From Bacteroidota bacterium (GTDB lineage Bacteria > Bacteroidota > Bacteroidia > Chitinophagales > Chitinophagaceae), in contig JAFAFR010000043.1 of NCBI GenBank assembly GCA_023423405.1, forward strand, positions 62,001-126,000: a stretch of 64,000 nucleotides of DNA, written 5' to 3'. Under the pieces are notes generated by a model. That model saw only the letters and a program-made list of their open reading frames with translations, was not told where the DNA came from and made no database searches. Position 1 is the stretch's first letter; each line of letters begins with the position of its first letter. A program made the translations under genes and the position numbers. Positions 16,169 to 25,439 of the stretch are shown in pieces.

Positions 16169-19100
16169 ATGAGCAATAATCAGTTAATTTTAGCGCTTTT
16201 AAGGAAACCGGGAAGATTGGTCAGAATACTGCTGATACCTTTGTTGATCCTGCTCGCGACCGGTTGGTGCCGCAGCCAGCAGCCATTTGCGCCGGAAGCG
16301 AAAATGCCCGCCTCCAATCTTCGCCAGAAGTGGGTCCCCGTGCATGCCGGCCTCACGGTGCTGGACAGCCTGAGCCTGGTGCCGGGCACCCTGCGCCTGC
16401 CCGGCATACCCGCGCATTGGTACGAGGTGGACTGGCTCAACGCAACGCTTTACTGGAAACAACCACCACCACTGGATTCCATACGGTTGCAGTACCGGGT
16501 ATTCTCCACCAGCCTTACCCAAAGCCGGCAACGCCTCAATTTCGACAGCCTCGTAAACACTTATGCCAGCCAGCAAAAGATCCGCGGCCTGCTTCCGGGA
16601 GCGGCCACCGACAACGACTTCTTCAACTTCGGCAATATCACTTACAGCGGCAGCTTTGGAAGGGGCATTTCTTTCGGCAACGCGCAGGACGCCGTTGTTT
16701 CTTCCAGCCTCAACCTGCAGATCAGCGGTTACCTGGCCGACAGCATCGAAATATCGGCTGCCATTACGGACAACAATATTCCCATCCAGCCGGAAGGAAC
16801 CACCCAGCAACTCAACGAATTCGACCGGATCTTTTTGCAGTTCCGCAAAAAAGGCTGGGCCCTCAGCATGGGAGACATCGACCTGCGGCAGAATAAAAAC
16901 TATTTTCTCAATTTTTATAAAAGACTGCAGGGAGCAGCTTTTGAAAACGTTTCGAAGATCGGCCGCGATATTACCAACAGCACCATTTTCAGCGGGTCCA
17001 TCGCGAAGGGGAAATTTACCCGCAACGTATTCGACGGGCAGGAAGGAAACCAGGGCCCCTACCGGCTTACGGGCGCCAACAACGAATTGTATTTTGTGGT
17101 GCTGGCCGGTACTGAAAGGGTGTACATCGACGGCGAATTGCTGCAAAGGGGCGAAGACCGCGACTATGTGATCAATTACAACACGGCCGAAATAACGTTC
17201 ACGCCTAAACGAATGATCAATAAGGACCGCCGTATCCAGGTAGAGTTTGAGTATGCTGACCGGAACTACCTCAACACCAATCTCTACCTGGCCAATGAAA
17301 CGGCTTTCGGTTCCCGCTTCAAACTGCGGATGGGCGTGTTTTCCAACAACGACGCCAAGAATTCGCCCATCAACCAAACCCTCAATGCGCCGGAGAAAAG
17401 ATTCCTGGCGGGCGTGGGCGACAGTGTGCAGTATGCTTATTACCCTGTTGCCACCATCGATACTTTTTCTGCCAATAAGATATTGTACAAAAAAGTAGAA
17501 GTGGAATACAGCGGCCTGCGCGATTCCATTTATGTGTATTCGTCGAGCCCCGACAGCGCACGCTACAATCTTTCTTTTGTGGATGTGGGGCAGGGCAGGG
17601 GCAATTACGTACCCGACCTGAATGCCGCCAATGGCAAAGTATATAAATGGATAGAACCGGTGAATGGTGTACCGCAGGGCCGGTATGAACCAGCCACTTT
17701 GCTCATCACGCCCAAACTGCAGCAGGTGATGACGGTAGGCGGCGATTATTTGGTGGGAAAACGCACGCAGGTCAGCGCCGATCTCGGCATGAGCCGCTAC
17801 GACATCAATACTTTTTCGGCTAAGGATAAGGGTAATGACCGCGGACTGGCGGGGCGCCTGCAGTTGAAGCATGTCATACCGCTGAAGAAGGGCTCCAGCC
17901 TCCAGGGCGACGGCTCGGTAGAATGGGTGGAGCACAGCTTTAAGCCGCTGGAGCGCCTGCGCAACGTGGAATTCACGCGCGACTGGGGCCTGCCGCTGGT
18001 GGTGCAGCCCGCAGATGAAACCATGTACATGGGCGGCCTGGAATTATTCGATAATAAGAACAACCGGCTGCGCTACCAGCTAACAGGGTATAACCGGAGC
18101 GACGGGTTCAGCGGCATTCGCAACAGCCTTCTGCAATTGCAGGAATGGAAGGGATGGAAATTCAATAACCAGGTGAGCATAACGCAGGCCCATACCGCCA
18201 CAGACAAGGGCTATTTTTTCCGTCCCAATTTCGATATTGCCAAAACCATAAAGCAATGGGCCAATTATACGGTGGGCGTCAACTACGCGCTGGAACAGAA
18301 CATAGCCCGCAACCAGCTTACCGATACGGTCACGCCCAACAGCTTTTCTTTCGATATCCTTAAGGTATACCTCAACTCCGACGAAAGCAAGTTAAACAAG
18401 TGGGGGATCAGTTATTACACACGATCCGACCAGTTGCCGATTGGCCCTAAGCTGGTGAGGACAGACCGCAGCCAGAACATCGGCCTGACCACGGAACTGC
18501 TTTCGAATCCTTCGCACCAGCTCCGGCTCAATACCACTTACCGTATCCTGAAAGTGTACGAAAAAACCGCCGCCAACAGCAATTCCGACAAGAGCCTGCT
18601 GGGACGGTTGGAATATGCCATCAACGAATGGAAGGGATTGCTTACCGGCAATCTCCTGTATGAACTTGGATCGGGCCAGGAGCAGAAAAGAGATTTTGCT
18701 TACCTGGAAGTGCCTGCAGGCCAGGGAGAATATACCTGGTTCGACTACAACAACGACGGCGTTCAGCAGCTCAATGAATTTGAAATTGCACAGTTCCAGG
18801 ACCAGGCTAAATTCATCAGGATATACACACCTACCAATGATTTTATCAAAACCAACTACAACAGCTTCAATTACAGCCTGGCCCTGAATCCCCGCAATCT
18901 CATCGACCCGCACAACGCAAAGGGAATAGCCCGGTTCATTGCCCGTATCAGTTTGCAATCGTCCCTGCAGCTCAGCCGCAAGCAGGTAGCGGACGGCATC
19001 GGCCAGTTCAACCCTTTCAGCAAAACCCTGGAAGACAGCAGTCTTATTTCCCTGGCCAATATCTGGGTGAACAGTCTTGCCTTCAACCGCTTCAGTCCAA

Positions 19101-19702
19101 AATGGGGGTTTGACCTCAGCAATGCCCGCAACAGGGGGAAAATATTGCTCACCTATGGACTGGAATCCCGCGCCCTCAACGATTTTACGCTGCGAACGCG
19201 CTGGAACATGACGCGCAAAATTACCGTGGATGTCACCGCCAAGCAGGGCGCCAATGAATTGCTCACCGCCAACGAACAGTTCGACAACCGCAACTATTCT
19301 ATCCGCCTGCAATCGGTGGAACCGCGTTTCAGTTTTACACAGAACGCCAGTTTCCGCATCAGCACCAGCTACCGTTATACGGAAAAAAACAACCGCGAAA
19401 GTGGCAAGGAGCAGTACCGTTCGCATGCCGTTAATACAGAGGCCAAATACAACCTGTTGCAGTCGGCCTCCTTCCTGGCCAAGTTCACCTACAATACCAT
19501 CAGTTACCCTTATGCGACAAACAGCACCGTTAGTTATGTACTGCTGGATGGCCTGCAGCCTGGAAAAAACCTGCTCTGGAGCCTGGATCTCACCAAAAGA
19601 CTTGGCAGGAATCTTGAAATGAATATTCAGTATGAGGGCCGGAAACCGGGAGAAAACAGGGTCATTCATATTGGGCGGGCCGGACTTCGGGCCATCCTTT
19701 AA
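16169..19702 (+). CDS. Large predicted outer-membrane beta-barrel protein, unknown function
   Basis: A 1177-residue exported protein. A hydrophobic signal (about 18-34, ending GWCRSQQ) is followed by a short beta-rich domain, then GSFGRGISFGNAQD and LNLQISGYL (about 160-190), a stretch resembling parts of the gliding/type IX secretion translocon SprA, and then IDGELLQRGEDRDYVINYNT. From about residue 370 to the end, amphipathic strands and YxxxN-type loops alternate, as in a large barrel. It is about half the length of SprA, so I do not call it SprA. ATG 16169 leaves a clean signal; 16145 is an alternative. No other secretion gene is nearby. Confidence 0.6.
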   Translation: MSNNQLILALLRKPGRLVRILLIPLLILLATGWCRSQQPFAPEAKMPASNLRQKWVPVHAGLTVLDSLSLVPGTLRLPGIPAHWYEVDWLNATLYWKQPPPLDSIRLQYRVFSTSLTQSRQRLNFDSLVNTYASQQKIRGLLPGAATDNDFFNFGNITYSGSFGRGISFGNAQDAVVSSSLNLQISGYLADSIEISAAITDNNIPIQPEGTTQQLNEFDRIFLQFRKKGWALSMGDIDLRQNKNYFLNFYKRLQGAAFENVSKIGRDITNSTIFSGSIAKGKFTRNVFDGQEGNQGPYRLTGANNELYFVVLAGTERVYIDGELLQRGEDRDYVINYNTAEITFTPKRMINKDRRIQVEFEYADRNYLNTNLYLANETAFGSRFKLRMGVFSNNDAKNSPINQTLNAPEKRFLAGVGDSVQYAYYPVATIDTFSANKILYKKVEVEYSGLRDSIYVYSSSPDSARYNLSFVDVGQGRGNYVPDLNAANGKVYKWIEPVNGVPQGRYEPATLLITPKLQQVMTVGGDYLVGKRTQVSADLGMSRYDINTFSAKDKGNDRGLAGRLQLKHVIPLKKGSSLQGDGSVEWVEHSFKPLERLRNVEFTRDWGLPLVVQPADETMYMGGLELFDNKNNRLRYQLTGYNRSDGFSGIRNSLLQLQEWKGWKFNNQVSITQAHTATDKGYFFRPNFDIAKTIKQWANYTVGVNYALEQNIARNQLTDTVTPNSFSFDILKVYLNSDESKLNKWGISYYTRSDQLPIGPKLVRTDRSQNIGLTTELLSNPSHQLRLNTTYRILKVYEKTAANSNSDKSLLGRLEYAINEWKGLLTGNLLYELGSGQEQKRDFAYLEVPAGQGEYTWFDYNNDGVQQLNEFEIAQFQDQAKFIRIYTPTNDFIKTNYNSFNYSLALNPRNLIDPHNAKGIARFIARISLQSSLQLSRKQVADGIGQFNPFSKTLEDSSLISLANIWVNSLAFNRFSPKWGFDLSNARNRGKILLTYGLESRALNDFTLRTRWNMTRKITVDVTAKQGANELLTANEQFDNRNYSIRLQSVEPRFSFTQNASFRISTSYRYTEKNNRESGKEQYRSHAVNTEAKYNLLQSASFLAKFTYNTISYPYATNSTVSYVLLDGLQPGKNLLWSLDLTKRLGRNLEMNIQYEGRKPGENRVIHIGRAGLRAIL

Positions 19703-19753
19703 CCAATTCTTTTATCTTTTTTTGTTTATTTCGCGAATCATTAAAATCCTTTT

Positions 19754-20284
19754 ATGAAGCAATTCTTTTTATCTGTCCTCTGTTTTATGATGTGTATAGT
19801 GGCGGTGCACGCCCAGGACAGTGAGTACAAGAGCGCCATCGGCGGCAGACTGAGTACCGGTTATTATGAGGTATTTTCAGCTTCCTACAAAACCTTTATC
19901 TCTGAGCACGGGGCCCTGGAGTTCAACCTGGGTATGAGACCCCGTAACTGGAATTACGACGGCACCAAATATAAATGGGTGACGGTTGCATTTTCTGCGG
20001 CTTACCAGCACCATTTCCCCATTAAGCCGGTGCCGGGCCTGCAGTGGTATGTAGGCGGCGGTCTCTCTGCCTATAATTCCTTCAGCGACGACGATCGCTA
20101 CCAGGGTTTTGGGCTGGGCCTTTTCCCCACAGGTGGTATCGACTATAAATTCGGCAATATTCCGCTGAACCTCTCTGCCGATTTCCGTCCCACCTTCCAG
20201 CTTACCGATCCCTACGACAATTATTCACCCTACAACAGTGTAGACGGGAATTTTGGCGTTTCTGTGCGCTATACTTTCCGCTAA
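19754..20284 (+). CDS. Small outer-membrane beta-barrel protein
   Basis: A 176-residue exported protein with signal peptide MKQFFLSVLCFMMCIVAVHA and about eight predicted amphipathic strands, ending in the barrel-like VDGNFGVSVRYTFR. This is the layout of OmpW/OmpX-size Bacteroidota porin-fold proteins. Function unknown. It begins 51 bases after the large barrel gene across an AT-rich gap and is closed by a strong terminator, so it may be transcribed alone or as the tail of that unit. Confidence 0.7.
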   Translation: MKQFFLSVLCFMMCIVAVHAQDSEYKSAIGGRLSTGYYEVFSASYKTFISEHGALEFNLGMRPRNWNYDGTKYKWVTVAFSAAYQHHFPIKPVPGLQWYVGGGLSAYNSFSDDDRYQGFGLGLFPTGGIDYKFGNIPLNLSADFRPTFQLTDPYDNYSPYNSVDGNFGVSVRYTFR

Positions 20285-20303
20285 ATTACCTGACCTTTTC
20301 AGC

Positions 20304-20335
20304 AACTCCCGGTCCATCGACCGGGAGTTTTGTTT
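20304..20335 (+). terminator. Intrinsic terminator after the small barrel gene
   Basis: An 11-bp perfect stem (20304-20314 with 20319-20329) with loop CATC is followed by TTGTTTT. Confidence 0.85.
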
Positions 20336-20405
20336 TGGCTAAAATGTGGAAATGCCTGGTTAATCGGGGAACAGCCGGGCTTACCGGTAAAAGCTAAATT
20401 GGCGC

Positions 20406-22199
20406 ATGAGAATCCTGCTTTATCTCCTGGCCTTCCAGCTTTGCTGCTGTCAGTTGCTCACCGCCGGCCCCATACGGTTCAGGGTGGAAACTGCAAACGC
20501 CGCCAACCATTATTTCCAGGTCTCCATGCATGCCGACTCTTTAAAAGGCGCATACACCGATTTTAAAATACCCGTTTGGATGCCGGGCTATTACCAGGTG
20601 ATGGACTACCCCGAAAACATCAGTGATCTAACGGTGACGGACAATCGTGGTAACGCCCTGCGCTGGGAAAGGGCCGACCGCAATACCTGGCGGGTGTATT
20701 CCGGAAGCGCCGATTCCGTTCACCTGCAATACCGTGTGAAAGCCACCCGGCGTTTTGTAGCGAGTTGTTATCTCGATGAAAAAATGGGCTTTGTTGCGCC
20801 AACCGGCCTCTTTCTGCATCCAGCCGGTCAAACGGGGCGGAAAGTGGAAGTGGCTGTGCAACTGCAGCCGGGCTGGAAACTTGCCACCGGCCTTGACTCC
20901 CTGTCCAACCATTCGCTGGTGGCCGACAATTTCGATATCCTGTACGATAGTCCCATCCTGATGGGTGAACTGGTATCTTTTCCCTCCTTTACGGTGCGCG
21001 GGGTACCGCATTATTTTGTGGCCTGGTCGCCGGGAAGTTTTGACCAGGCCGCGCTGATGGCCGATCTAAAGAAAGTGGTGGAAGCGGCTGTGGCCATTTT
21101 CGACGACATTCCTTACCGCAAGTATTTTTTCCTGGGCATTGGTCCGGGTGGTGGCGGCATTGAACACCTGAACTCCACGGCGGTGAGCTTCAGCGGCGAG
21201 GGCCTGGACAAGCCGGAAGGGCGCAGGCGCATGATCAGTTTCCTGGCCCACGAGTATTTTCATCACTTCAACGCCAAACGCATCCGTCCCATTGAACTGG
21301 GGCCCTTCGACTATGATCATGGAAGTCGCACCCGCCTCCTGTGGGTGGCAGAGGGCGTCACCACTTATTATGACGAATTGCTGCTCTGCCGGGCGGGACT
21401 CATCACCAGGGAGGAATTGCTGCAATCTTTCACCGCTACCATACGCCGCATGGAATCCAGTCCCGGCAGGCTTTTTCAATCGGTTACCCAGGCCAGTTAT
21501 GATACCTGGTCCGACGGCCCCTTCGGCAGGACCGGCGACCTGGTCAATAAAACTGTTTCCTATTATGAGAAAGGTCCTGTTCTCGCCCTTTTGCTCGATT
21601 TCCGGCTCAGGCATGAAACGGCTGGGCTGAACGGCCTGGACGCGGTCATGCGCCTGCTGTACAACCGTTATTACAGGGAAAAAGGCCGGGGGTATACGGA
21701 GGCAGAGTTCAGGGAGGCCTGCGAACAGGTAGCCGGCTGCGCGCTGGATGATTTTTTCGGTTATGTATATACGGTAGCGGAGCCGGACTATGCGCGTTAT
21801 TTCGGTTATGCGGGACTGTTGATAGACACCGTAAACCGGCCGAAACCGGGAAGCTGGACGGGTATTCAGCCCCGCCTGCTGTCCGATACGCTGCAGGTTA
21901 GCACCGTTGCATATGAATCTCCGGCCTGGTATGCAGGCATTCTCCCCGGGAGTCGTTTGCTGGCGGTTAATGGAAAAGCTGTTACCCGGGAAAGCTGGGC
22001 AGCCCTGGACAATGAGCCGGCGGGCACCATACGGCACCTGGAGCTGCTGCTCAATGGGAAAAAAGAAACCCGTTCGCTGGTGACGGCCACAGCATATAGC
22101 AGAAGCTTTGACTGGAGTCCGCTGGCAAGCCCCGGCGACCTGCAGCAGCGGATATGGGCAGGATGGCCGGCGGACCCTTCCCGAAGGACAAAAGAATAA
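20406..22199 (+). CDS. M61-family metallopeptidase with C-terminal PDZ-like region
   Basis: A 597-residue secreted zinc peptidase of the M61 glycyl aminopeptidase family. After a signal (1-20) comes the N-terminal beta domain (VWMPGYYQVMDY), then the catalytic domain with GGGGIEHLNS (248-257), zinc motif HEYFH (282-286) and third ligand Glu316 in WVAEG. Residues about 490-560 resemble a PDZ module (SPAWYAGILPGSRLLAVNG). M61 enzymes remove N-terminal Gly or Ala from peptides. It is bounded by terminators on both sides, so it is monocistronic. TAAATTGG just before the ATG is a one-mismatch -7 element and would give an almost leaderless transcript. Confidence 0.88.
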   Translation: MRILLYLLAFQLCCCQLLTAGPIRFRVETANAANHYFQVSMHADSLKGAYTDFKIPVWMPGYYQVMDYPENISDLTVTDNRGNALRWERADRNTWRVYSGSADSVHLQYRVKATRRFVASCYLDEKMGFVAPTGLFLHPAGQTGRKVEVAVQLQPGWKLATGLDSLSNHSLVADNFDILYDSPILMGELVSFPSFTVRGVPHYFVAWSPGSFDQAALMADLKKVVEAAVAIFDDIPYRKYFFLGIGPGGGGIEHLNSTAVSFSGEGLDKPEGRRRMISFLAHEYFHHFNAKRIRPIELGPFDYDHGSRTRLLWVAEGVTTYYDELLLCRAGLITREELLQSFTATIRRMESSPGRLFQSVTQASYDTWSDGPFGRTGDLVNKTVSYYEKGPVLALLLDFRLRHETAGLNGLDAVMRLLYNRYYREKGRGYTEAEFREACEQVAGCALDDFFGYVYTVAEPDYARYFGYAGLLIDTVNRPKPGSWTGIQPRLLSDTLQVSTVAYESPAWYAGILPGSRLLAVNGKAVTRESWAALDNEPAGTIRHLELLLNGKKETRSLVTATAYSRSFDWSPLASPGDLQQRIWAGWPADPSRRTKE

Positions 22200-22205
22200 G
22201 CACAA

Positions 22206-22244
22206 AAGAAACGCCCGGTAATCATTACCGGGCGTTTCTTTTTA
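22206..22244. terminator. Shared bidirectional terminator
   Basis: A perfect 17-bp stem (22206-22222 with 22224-22240) lies between the ends of the convergent M61 and coiled-coil genes, with A residues before and T residues after, so it can work on both strands. Confidence 0.85.
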
Positions 22245-22262
22245 TAAGAGAGAGATCACTTA

Positions 22263-23237
22263 TTATCCAAACAGTCCACCTTTCTTCAGCTCACGGGTGC
22301 CTTCTCCGATCTTGAAACCATTCTGATAGATTTCAATCTTGTAGTTTCCTTTCTGGAATTTATCGCCTTGTTTCAGACCGAACTCAACAGCGGTTTTCTT
22401 ACCGGTTTCGATCTTAACGGGAACTTTGGCGGTAAAAGACTTGTCGCCTTCTTCACGGGTAGTGAAAGTGCCTGAACCCAGTTGCTCCTGGGAAACAACT
22501 TTACCATCGGGTGCTGTTACTACAACGTATACATCGGAAGTGCCGGAGGGCGCAACACGGTTGTCAACATCGAAGGAAACAACCAGTTTGTCGACCTTCT
22601 TGGCAGAAGTTGTTACTTTTTCTTTACCGTTTCCTTTTTCGTTCACCGGTGTTACCGCAATGTTATAGGCATTGAGGGTGGAAGCGATGTCAACTGTTTT
22701 TTCCAGTTCCTGCTTGGCGGAGGTAGTGGTAGCCAGGTCAGCGGTGAGCTGGGTGGTTTTACCTTTCTCCGATGTGAGGTCGGTGTTCAGTTGGGTATTT
22801 TCGGCAGTGAGGCGGGCCACTTCCTGCTCCAGTCCGGCAACTTTTTCGTTGAGGGTGGAGATCAGTTCTTTGGCGCGGTTCAGTTCAGCGGCCGTAGCAT
22901 TCTTTTTGTTCAGGATGCTGCGGATCTCACCTTTCAGTTTGGTGATCTCGCTGTTCTTTTCGGTAAGTTTTCCTTCCAGCGCGTTGTTGCTGCCGGTAAC
23001 GGAATCCAAGCGGGCGAGAGAAGCATCGAAGTTGCGCTGCAATTCGGTTTTCTCGTCTGTTACCTGGGCAATGGTAGCTTCTTTTTGCTGGATGGTTTGT
23101 TCGTTCTTATTGTTGTTCCACAATAAGTATCCCCAGGTTCCAAGAAGGCCTGCTGCCAATAGGGCAATGATAAGACCTTTGTAATCTTTTTTAGGTTCTT
23201 GCGAGGGGGTTGCTGAAGGATAATTAGTCGTACTCAT
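22263..23237 (-). CDS. Single-pass membrane protein with long coiled coil, unknown function
   Basis: A 324-residue protein. A short cytoplasmic N-terminus (PSATPSQEPKKDYK) leads into one transmembrane helix (about 20-41, LIIALLAAGLLGTWGYLLW). A heptad-rich coiled coil (about 48-190) follows, with repeated leucines and charged residues. The C-terminal 130 residues look like a beta-sandwich (DKLVVSFDVDNR, SDVYVVVTAPDGK, YKIEIYQNGFKIGEG). The helix orientation suggests the coiled coil and sandwich project into the periplasm. I do not recognise a named family; a structural or cell-envelope scaffold role is a guess. It is divergent from holA. Confidence 0.65.
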   Translation of the reverse strand: MSTTNYPSATPSQEPKKDYKGLIIALLAAGLLGTWGYLLWNNNKNEQTIQQKEATIAQVTDEKTELQRNFDASLARLDSVTGSNNALEGKLTEKNSEITKLKGEIRSILNKKNATAAELNRAKELISTLNEKVAGLEQEVARLTAENTQLNTDLTSEKGKTTQLTADLATTTSAKQELEKTVDIASTLNAYNIAVTPVNEKGNGKEKVTTSAKKVDKLVVSFDVDNRVAPSGTSDVYVVVTAPDGKVVSQEQLGSGTFTTREEGDKSFTAKVPVKIETGKKTAVEFGLKQGDKFQKGNYKIEIYQNGFKIGEGTRELKKGGLFG

Positions 23238-23445
23238 TGATATTTGTTTTAACAGAATGTAGAAATGGTTAATGTCCGGGTTATCGAGGTTTTTAAGTAC
23301 CTGTCACATAGGCCTTTCCTAAAACCGTGCCAGAAATTCGAAACCCACCTTCCTTCAGCGGTTTGACAGAGCGCTAAACCAAGCCCACACTAAATTGCGA
23401 TTTTTTTCCCAGCTTTCAATTATTATTGCATCCCAACGGAAAAAC
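23238..23445. other. Divergent intergenic region between the coiled-coil gene and holA
   Basis: These 208 bases must contain promoters for both flanking genes. TAAATTGC at about 23390 resembles the -7 consensus in the holA direction with mismatches. I see no hairpin, repeat or small gene that I can defend. Confidence 0.4.
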
Positions 23446-24447
23446 ATGTCGGTAGAAAAGATACTGGAAGATTGGAGGAACAGGAAATTCAGGCCGGTGT
23501 ACTGGCTGGAAGGAGAGGAGGACTATTACATTGACCAACTGGTGCAGGTGGCCGAACACCAACTGCTTACCGAGTCGGAAGCGGGCTTCAACCTGACCAT
23601 TTTTTACGGTCGCGAGGCCAACTGGGCCGATATCGTGAACGCCTGCATGCGTTACCCGATGTTTGCCGAAAGGCAGGTGGTGCTGCTCAAGGAGGCCCAG
23701 CAAATGAAGGACCTCGATAAGCTGGAAGGCTATATTTCGCAGCCCCTGGCATCCACGGTTTTCGTGGTGGCCCACAAAGAAAAAAAAGTGGATGGCCGCA
23801 GCAAGCTGGCCAAGCTGCTCAAGGAGAAAACCGAGCTGCTGCAAACCAAAAAAATGTACGACAACCAGCTTCCGGCCTGGACGGAAAAACTGGTTTCTTC
23901 CAAAGGATACGGCATTACGCAAAAAGCGCTTCACCTGCTGGTGGATCATATCGGCAACGATCTTAGCCGGATCGATAACGAAATCGACAAGCTCCTGCTC
24001 AACCTCGCCGGCCGCAAGCAGATCACCGAAGATGATATTGAGAGCTATGTGGGGGTTAGCAAGGAATTCAATGTATTTGAGTTGCAGGAAGCCCTGGCCC
24101 GCAAAGACATGCCCAAGGCCATCCGCATCATCCAGTATTTTGAATCCAATCCCAAAGCCGGTCCCATTCAAATGGTGCTGCCGGCGCTCTACAATTTTTT
24201 CAGCAAGGTTTTCCAGGTTTACGGAGTTCCTTCGCGCGATGAAAAATCCATTGCATCCGCCATTGGCGTATCGCCTTTTTTCGTGAAGGATTACCTGGCC
24301 GCTGCTAACCGTTATGACTATGCGGGAATTGAAAGGGTATTGCTGTTATTGCACGACTATAACCTGAAATCGGTGGGCATCAATGCACCCTCGGGTTCAG
24401 ACGCTTCTCTCATGAAGGAACTGGTGGCCAAAATGCTGGAGAACTAA
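23446..24447 (+). CDS. holA: DNA polymerase III subunit delta
   Basis: A 333-residue HolA. The protein opens the sliding clamp as part of the clamp loader. The N-terminus VEKILEDWRNRKFRPVYWLE followed by GEEDYYIDQL is the Bacteroidota form of the delta start (ligand FLV/YLL-type motif), with degenerate P-loop features, then a lid region and the collar helix bundle at the C-terminus (GPIQMVLPALYNFFSK). ATG 23446 gives the conserved start; an upstream in-frame ATG adds 17 unconserved residues. It ends directly against ribF on the other strand with no bases between the stop codons. Confidence 0.9.
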   Translation: MSVEKILEDWRNRKFRPVYWLEGEEDYYIDQLVQVAEHQLLTESEAGFNLTIFYGREANWADIVNACMRYPMFAERQVVLLKEAQQMKDLDKLEGYISQPLASTVFVVAHKEKKVDGRSKLAKLLKEKTELLQTKKMYDNQLPAWTEKLVSSKGYGITQKALHLLVDHIGNDLSRIDNEIDKLLLNLAGRKQITEDDIESYVGVSKEFNVFELQEALARKDMPKAIRIIQYFESNPKAGPIQMVLPALYNFFSKVFQVYGVPSRDEKSIASAIGVSPFFVKDYLAAANRYDYAGIERVLLLLHDYNLKSVGINAPSGSDASLMKELVAKMLEN

Positions 24448-25395
24448 CTAAGCGCCGAGTACGTCTTTTGCAGCGGTACGGTCGCGCTCCAGTTGCTCCC
24501 GGAGCGCCGGCAGTCCGTTAAACTTCTGCTCGGTTCGCAGCCAGTGGTGCACCACCACCCGCAAGGTTTCTCCATAAATATCACCATCGAAACCGAGGAT
24601 ATTCACTTCAACGGTGCGGTTCAGTCCATCCACCGTAGGCCTTACGCCAATGTTCATCATGCCCTTATAATGGCCGGTCGTTTTCCCTGCGGGAGAAATG
24701 CGGTCTACCGTTACCGCATAAACGCCGTTTGCGGGAATGAGCTTTTCATTGTCGGTCAGTTGCAGGTTGGCCGTGGGAAAGCCGATGGTGCGGCCCATTT
24801 GGTTGCCCTTCACTACAATGCCTTCAAAAAAATACGGGTAACCCAGCAGGGAAGCGGCCAGTTTCACATCTCCCTCCAGCAGGGCGTTGCGGATGCGCGT
24901 GGAACTGATGGACGCTTCCTGCAGCAGGCGGGCGGGTATTTCCACCAGGGAAAAACAATGCCGCGCAGCATAGGCTTCCAGCAACTTGAAATCGCCGGCC
25001 CGGTTCCGTCCAAACCGGTGGTCGTACCCGATGATGATGGTATGCGGGTGAAAATTTCGCACCAGGAATTCCTCCACATAATCCTCCGGCGACTGCGCCG
25101 CAAAATCCTGCGTGAAGGGAACCACCACCAGGTGATCGATCCCTTCCTGCCGCAGCAGCTCAATTTTTTCGGGAAGGCTGGTCAGCAATTGCACCGGCTG
25201 GGCCGCTTTGCCCACAATGCGCCGGGGATGCGGGTGAAAGGTGATGATGAGGGTTTCACCATCCACCTGTTCGGCCACCGTTTTCATTTGCCGGATGATG
25301 CTGCGATGGCCCAGGTGCACCCCGTCAAAAGTGCCGATGGTAACCACCGCATTGCGGAAGGCCGGCAGTTCCTGTATGTTGCGGTGCACCTGCAT
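24448..25395 (-). CDS. ribF: Bifunctional riboflavin kinase/FAD synthetase
   Basis: A 315-residue RibF that converts riboflavin to FMN and then FAD. The N-terminal adenylyltransferase domain has TIGTFDGVHLGH (about 19-30), ITFHPHPR, and the lower SSTRIRNAL motif; the C-terminal kinase domain has GYPYFFEGIVVKGN, RTIGFPTANL and MNIGVRPT. I start at ATG 25395; an in-frame TTG five codons earlier lies in the promoter. It is divergent from purM, sharing a 44-base control region, and meets holA head-on at its 3' end. Confidence 0.93.
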   Translation of the reverse strand: MQVHRNIQELPAFRNAVVTIGTFDGVHLGHRSIIRQMKTVAEQVDGETLIITFHPHPRRIVGKAAQPVQLLTSLPEKIELLRQEGIDHLVVVPFTQDFAAQSPEDYVEEFLVRNFHPHTIIIGYDHRFGRNRAGDFKLLEAYAARHCFSLVEIPARLLQEASISSTRIRNALLEGDVKLAASLLGYPYFFEGIVVKGNQMGRTIGFPTANLQLTDNEKLIPANGVYAVTVDRISPAGKTTGHYKGMMNIGVRPTVDGLNRTVEVNILGFDGDIYGETLRVVVHHWLRTEQKFNGLPALREQLERDRTAAKDVLGA

Positions 25396-25406
25396 GATAG
25401 GAGGGG

Positions 25407-25436
25407 GCAAAATTAGACTTATTCACCTAATTTTGC
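25407..25436. promoter_or_regulatory. Mirror-image divergent promoter of ribF and purM
   Basis: A perfect 10-bp inverted repeat (25407-25416 with 25427-25436) is separated by a 10-base spacer. Each arm contains TAATTTTG, a perfect TAnnTTTG -7 element: 25428-25435 on the plus strand for purM and 25408-25415 on the minus strand for ribF. The plus-strand box ends four bases before the purM ATG, which predicts a transcript that starts at or next to the start codon. Confidence 0.6.
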
Positions 25437-25439
25437 GCC

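Noticed and set aside
16199..17935. 578-codon minus-strand frame opposite the large barrel gene
   Set aside because: No recognisable motif or signal, and it lies fully inside the better supported plus-strand gene.
16169..19702. SprA of the type IX secretion system
   Set aside because: Only short stretches are similar and the length is about half that of SprA, with no other gliding gene in the window.
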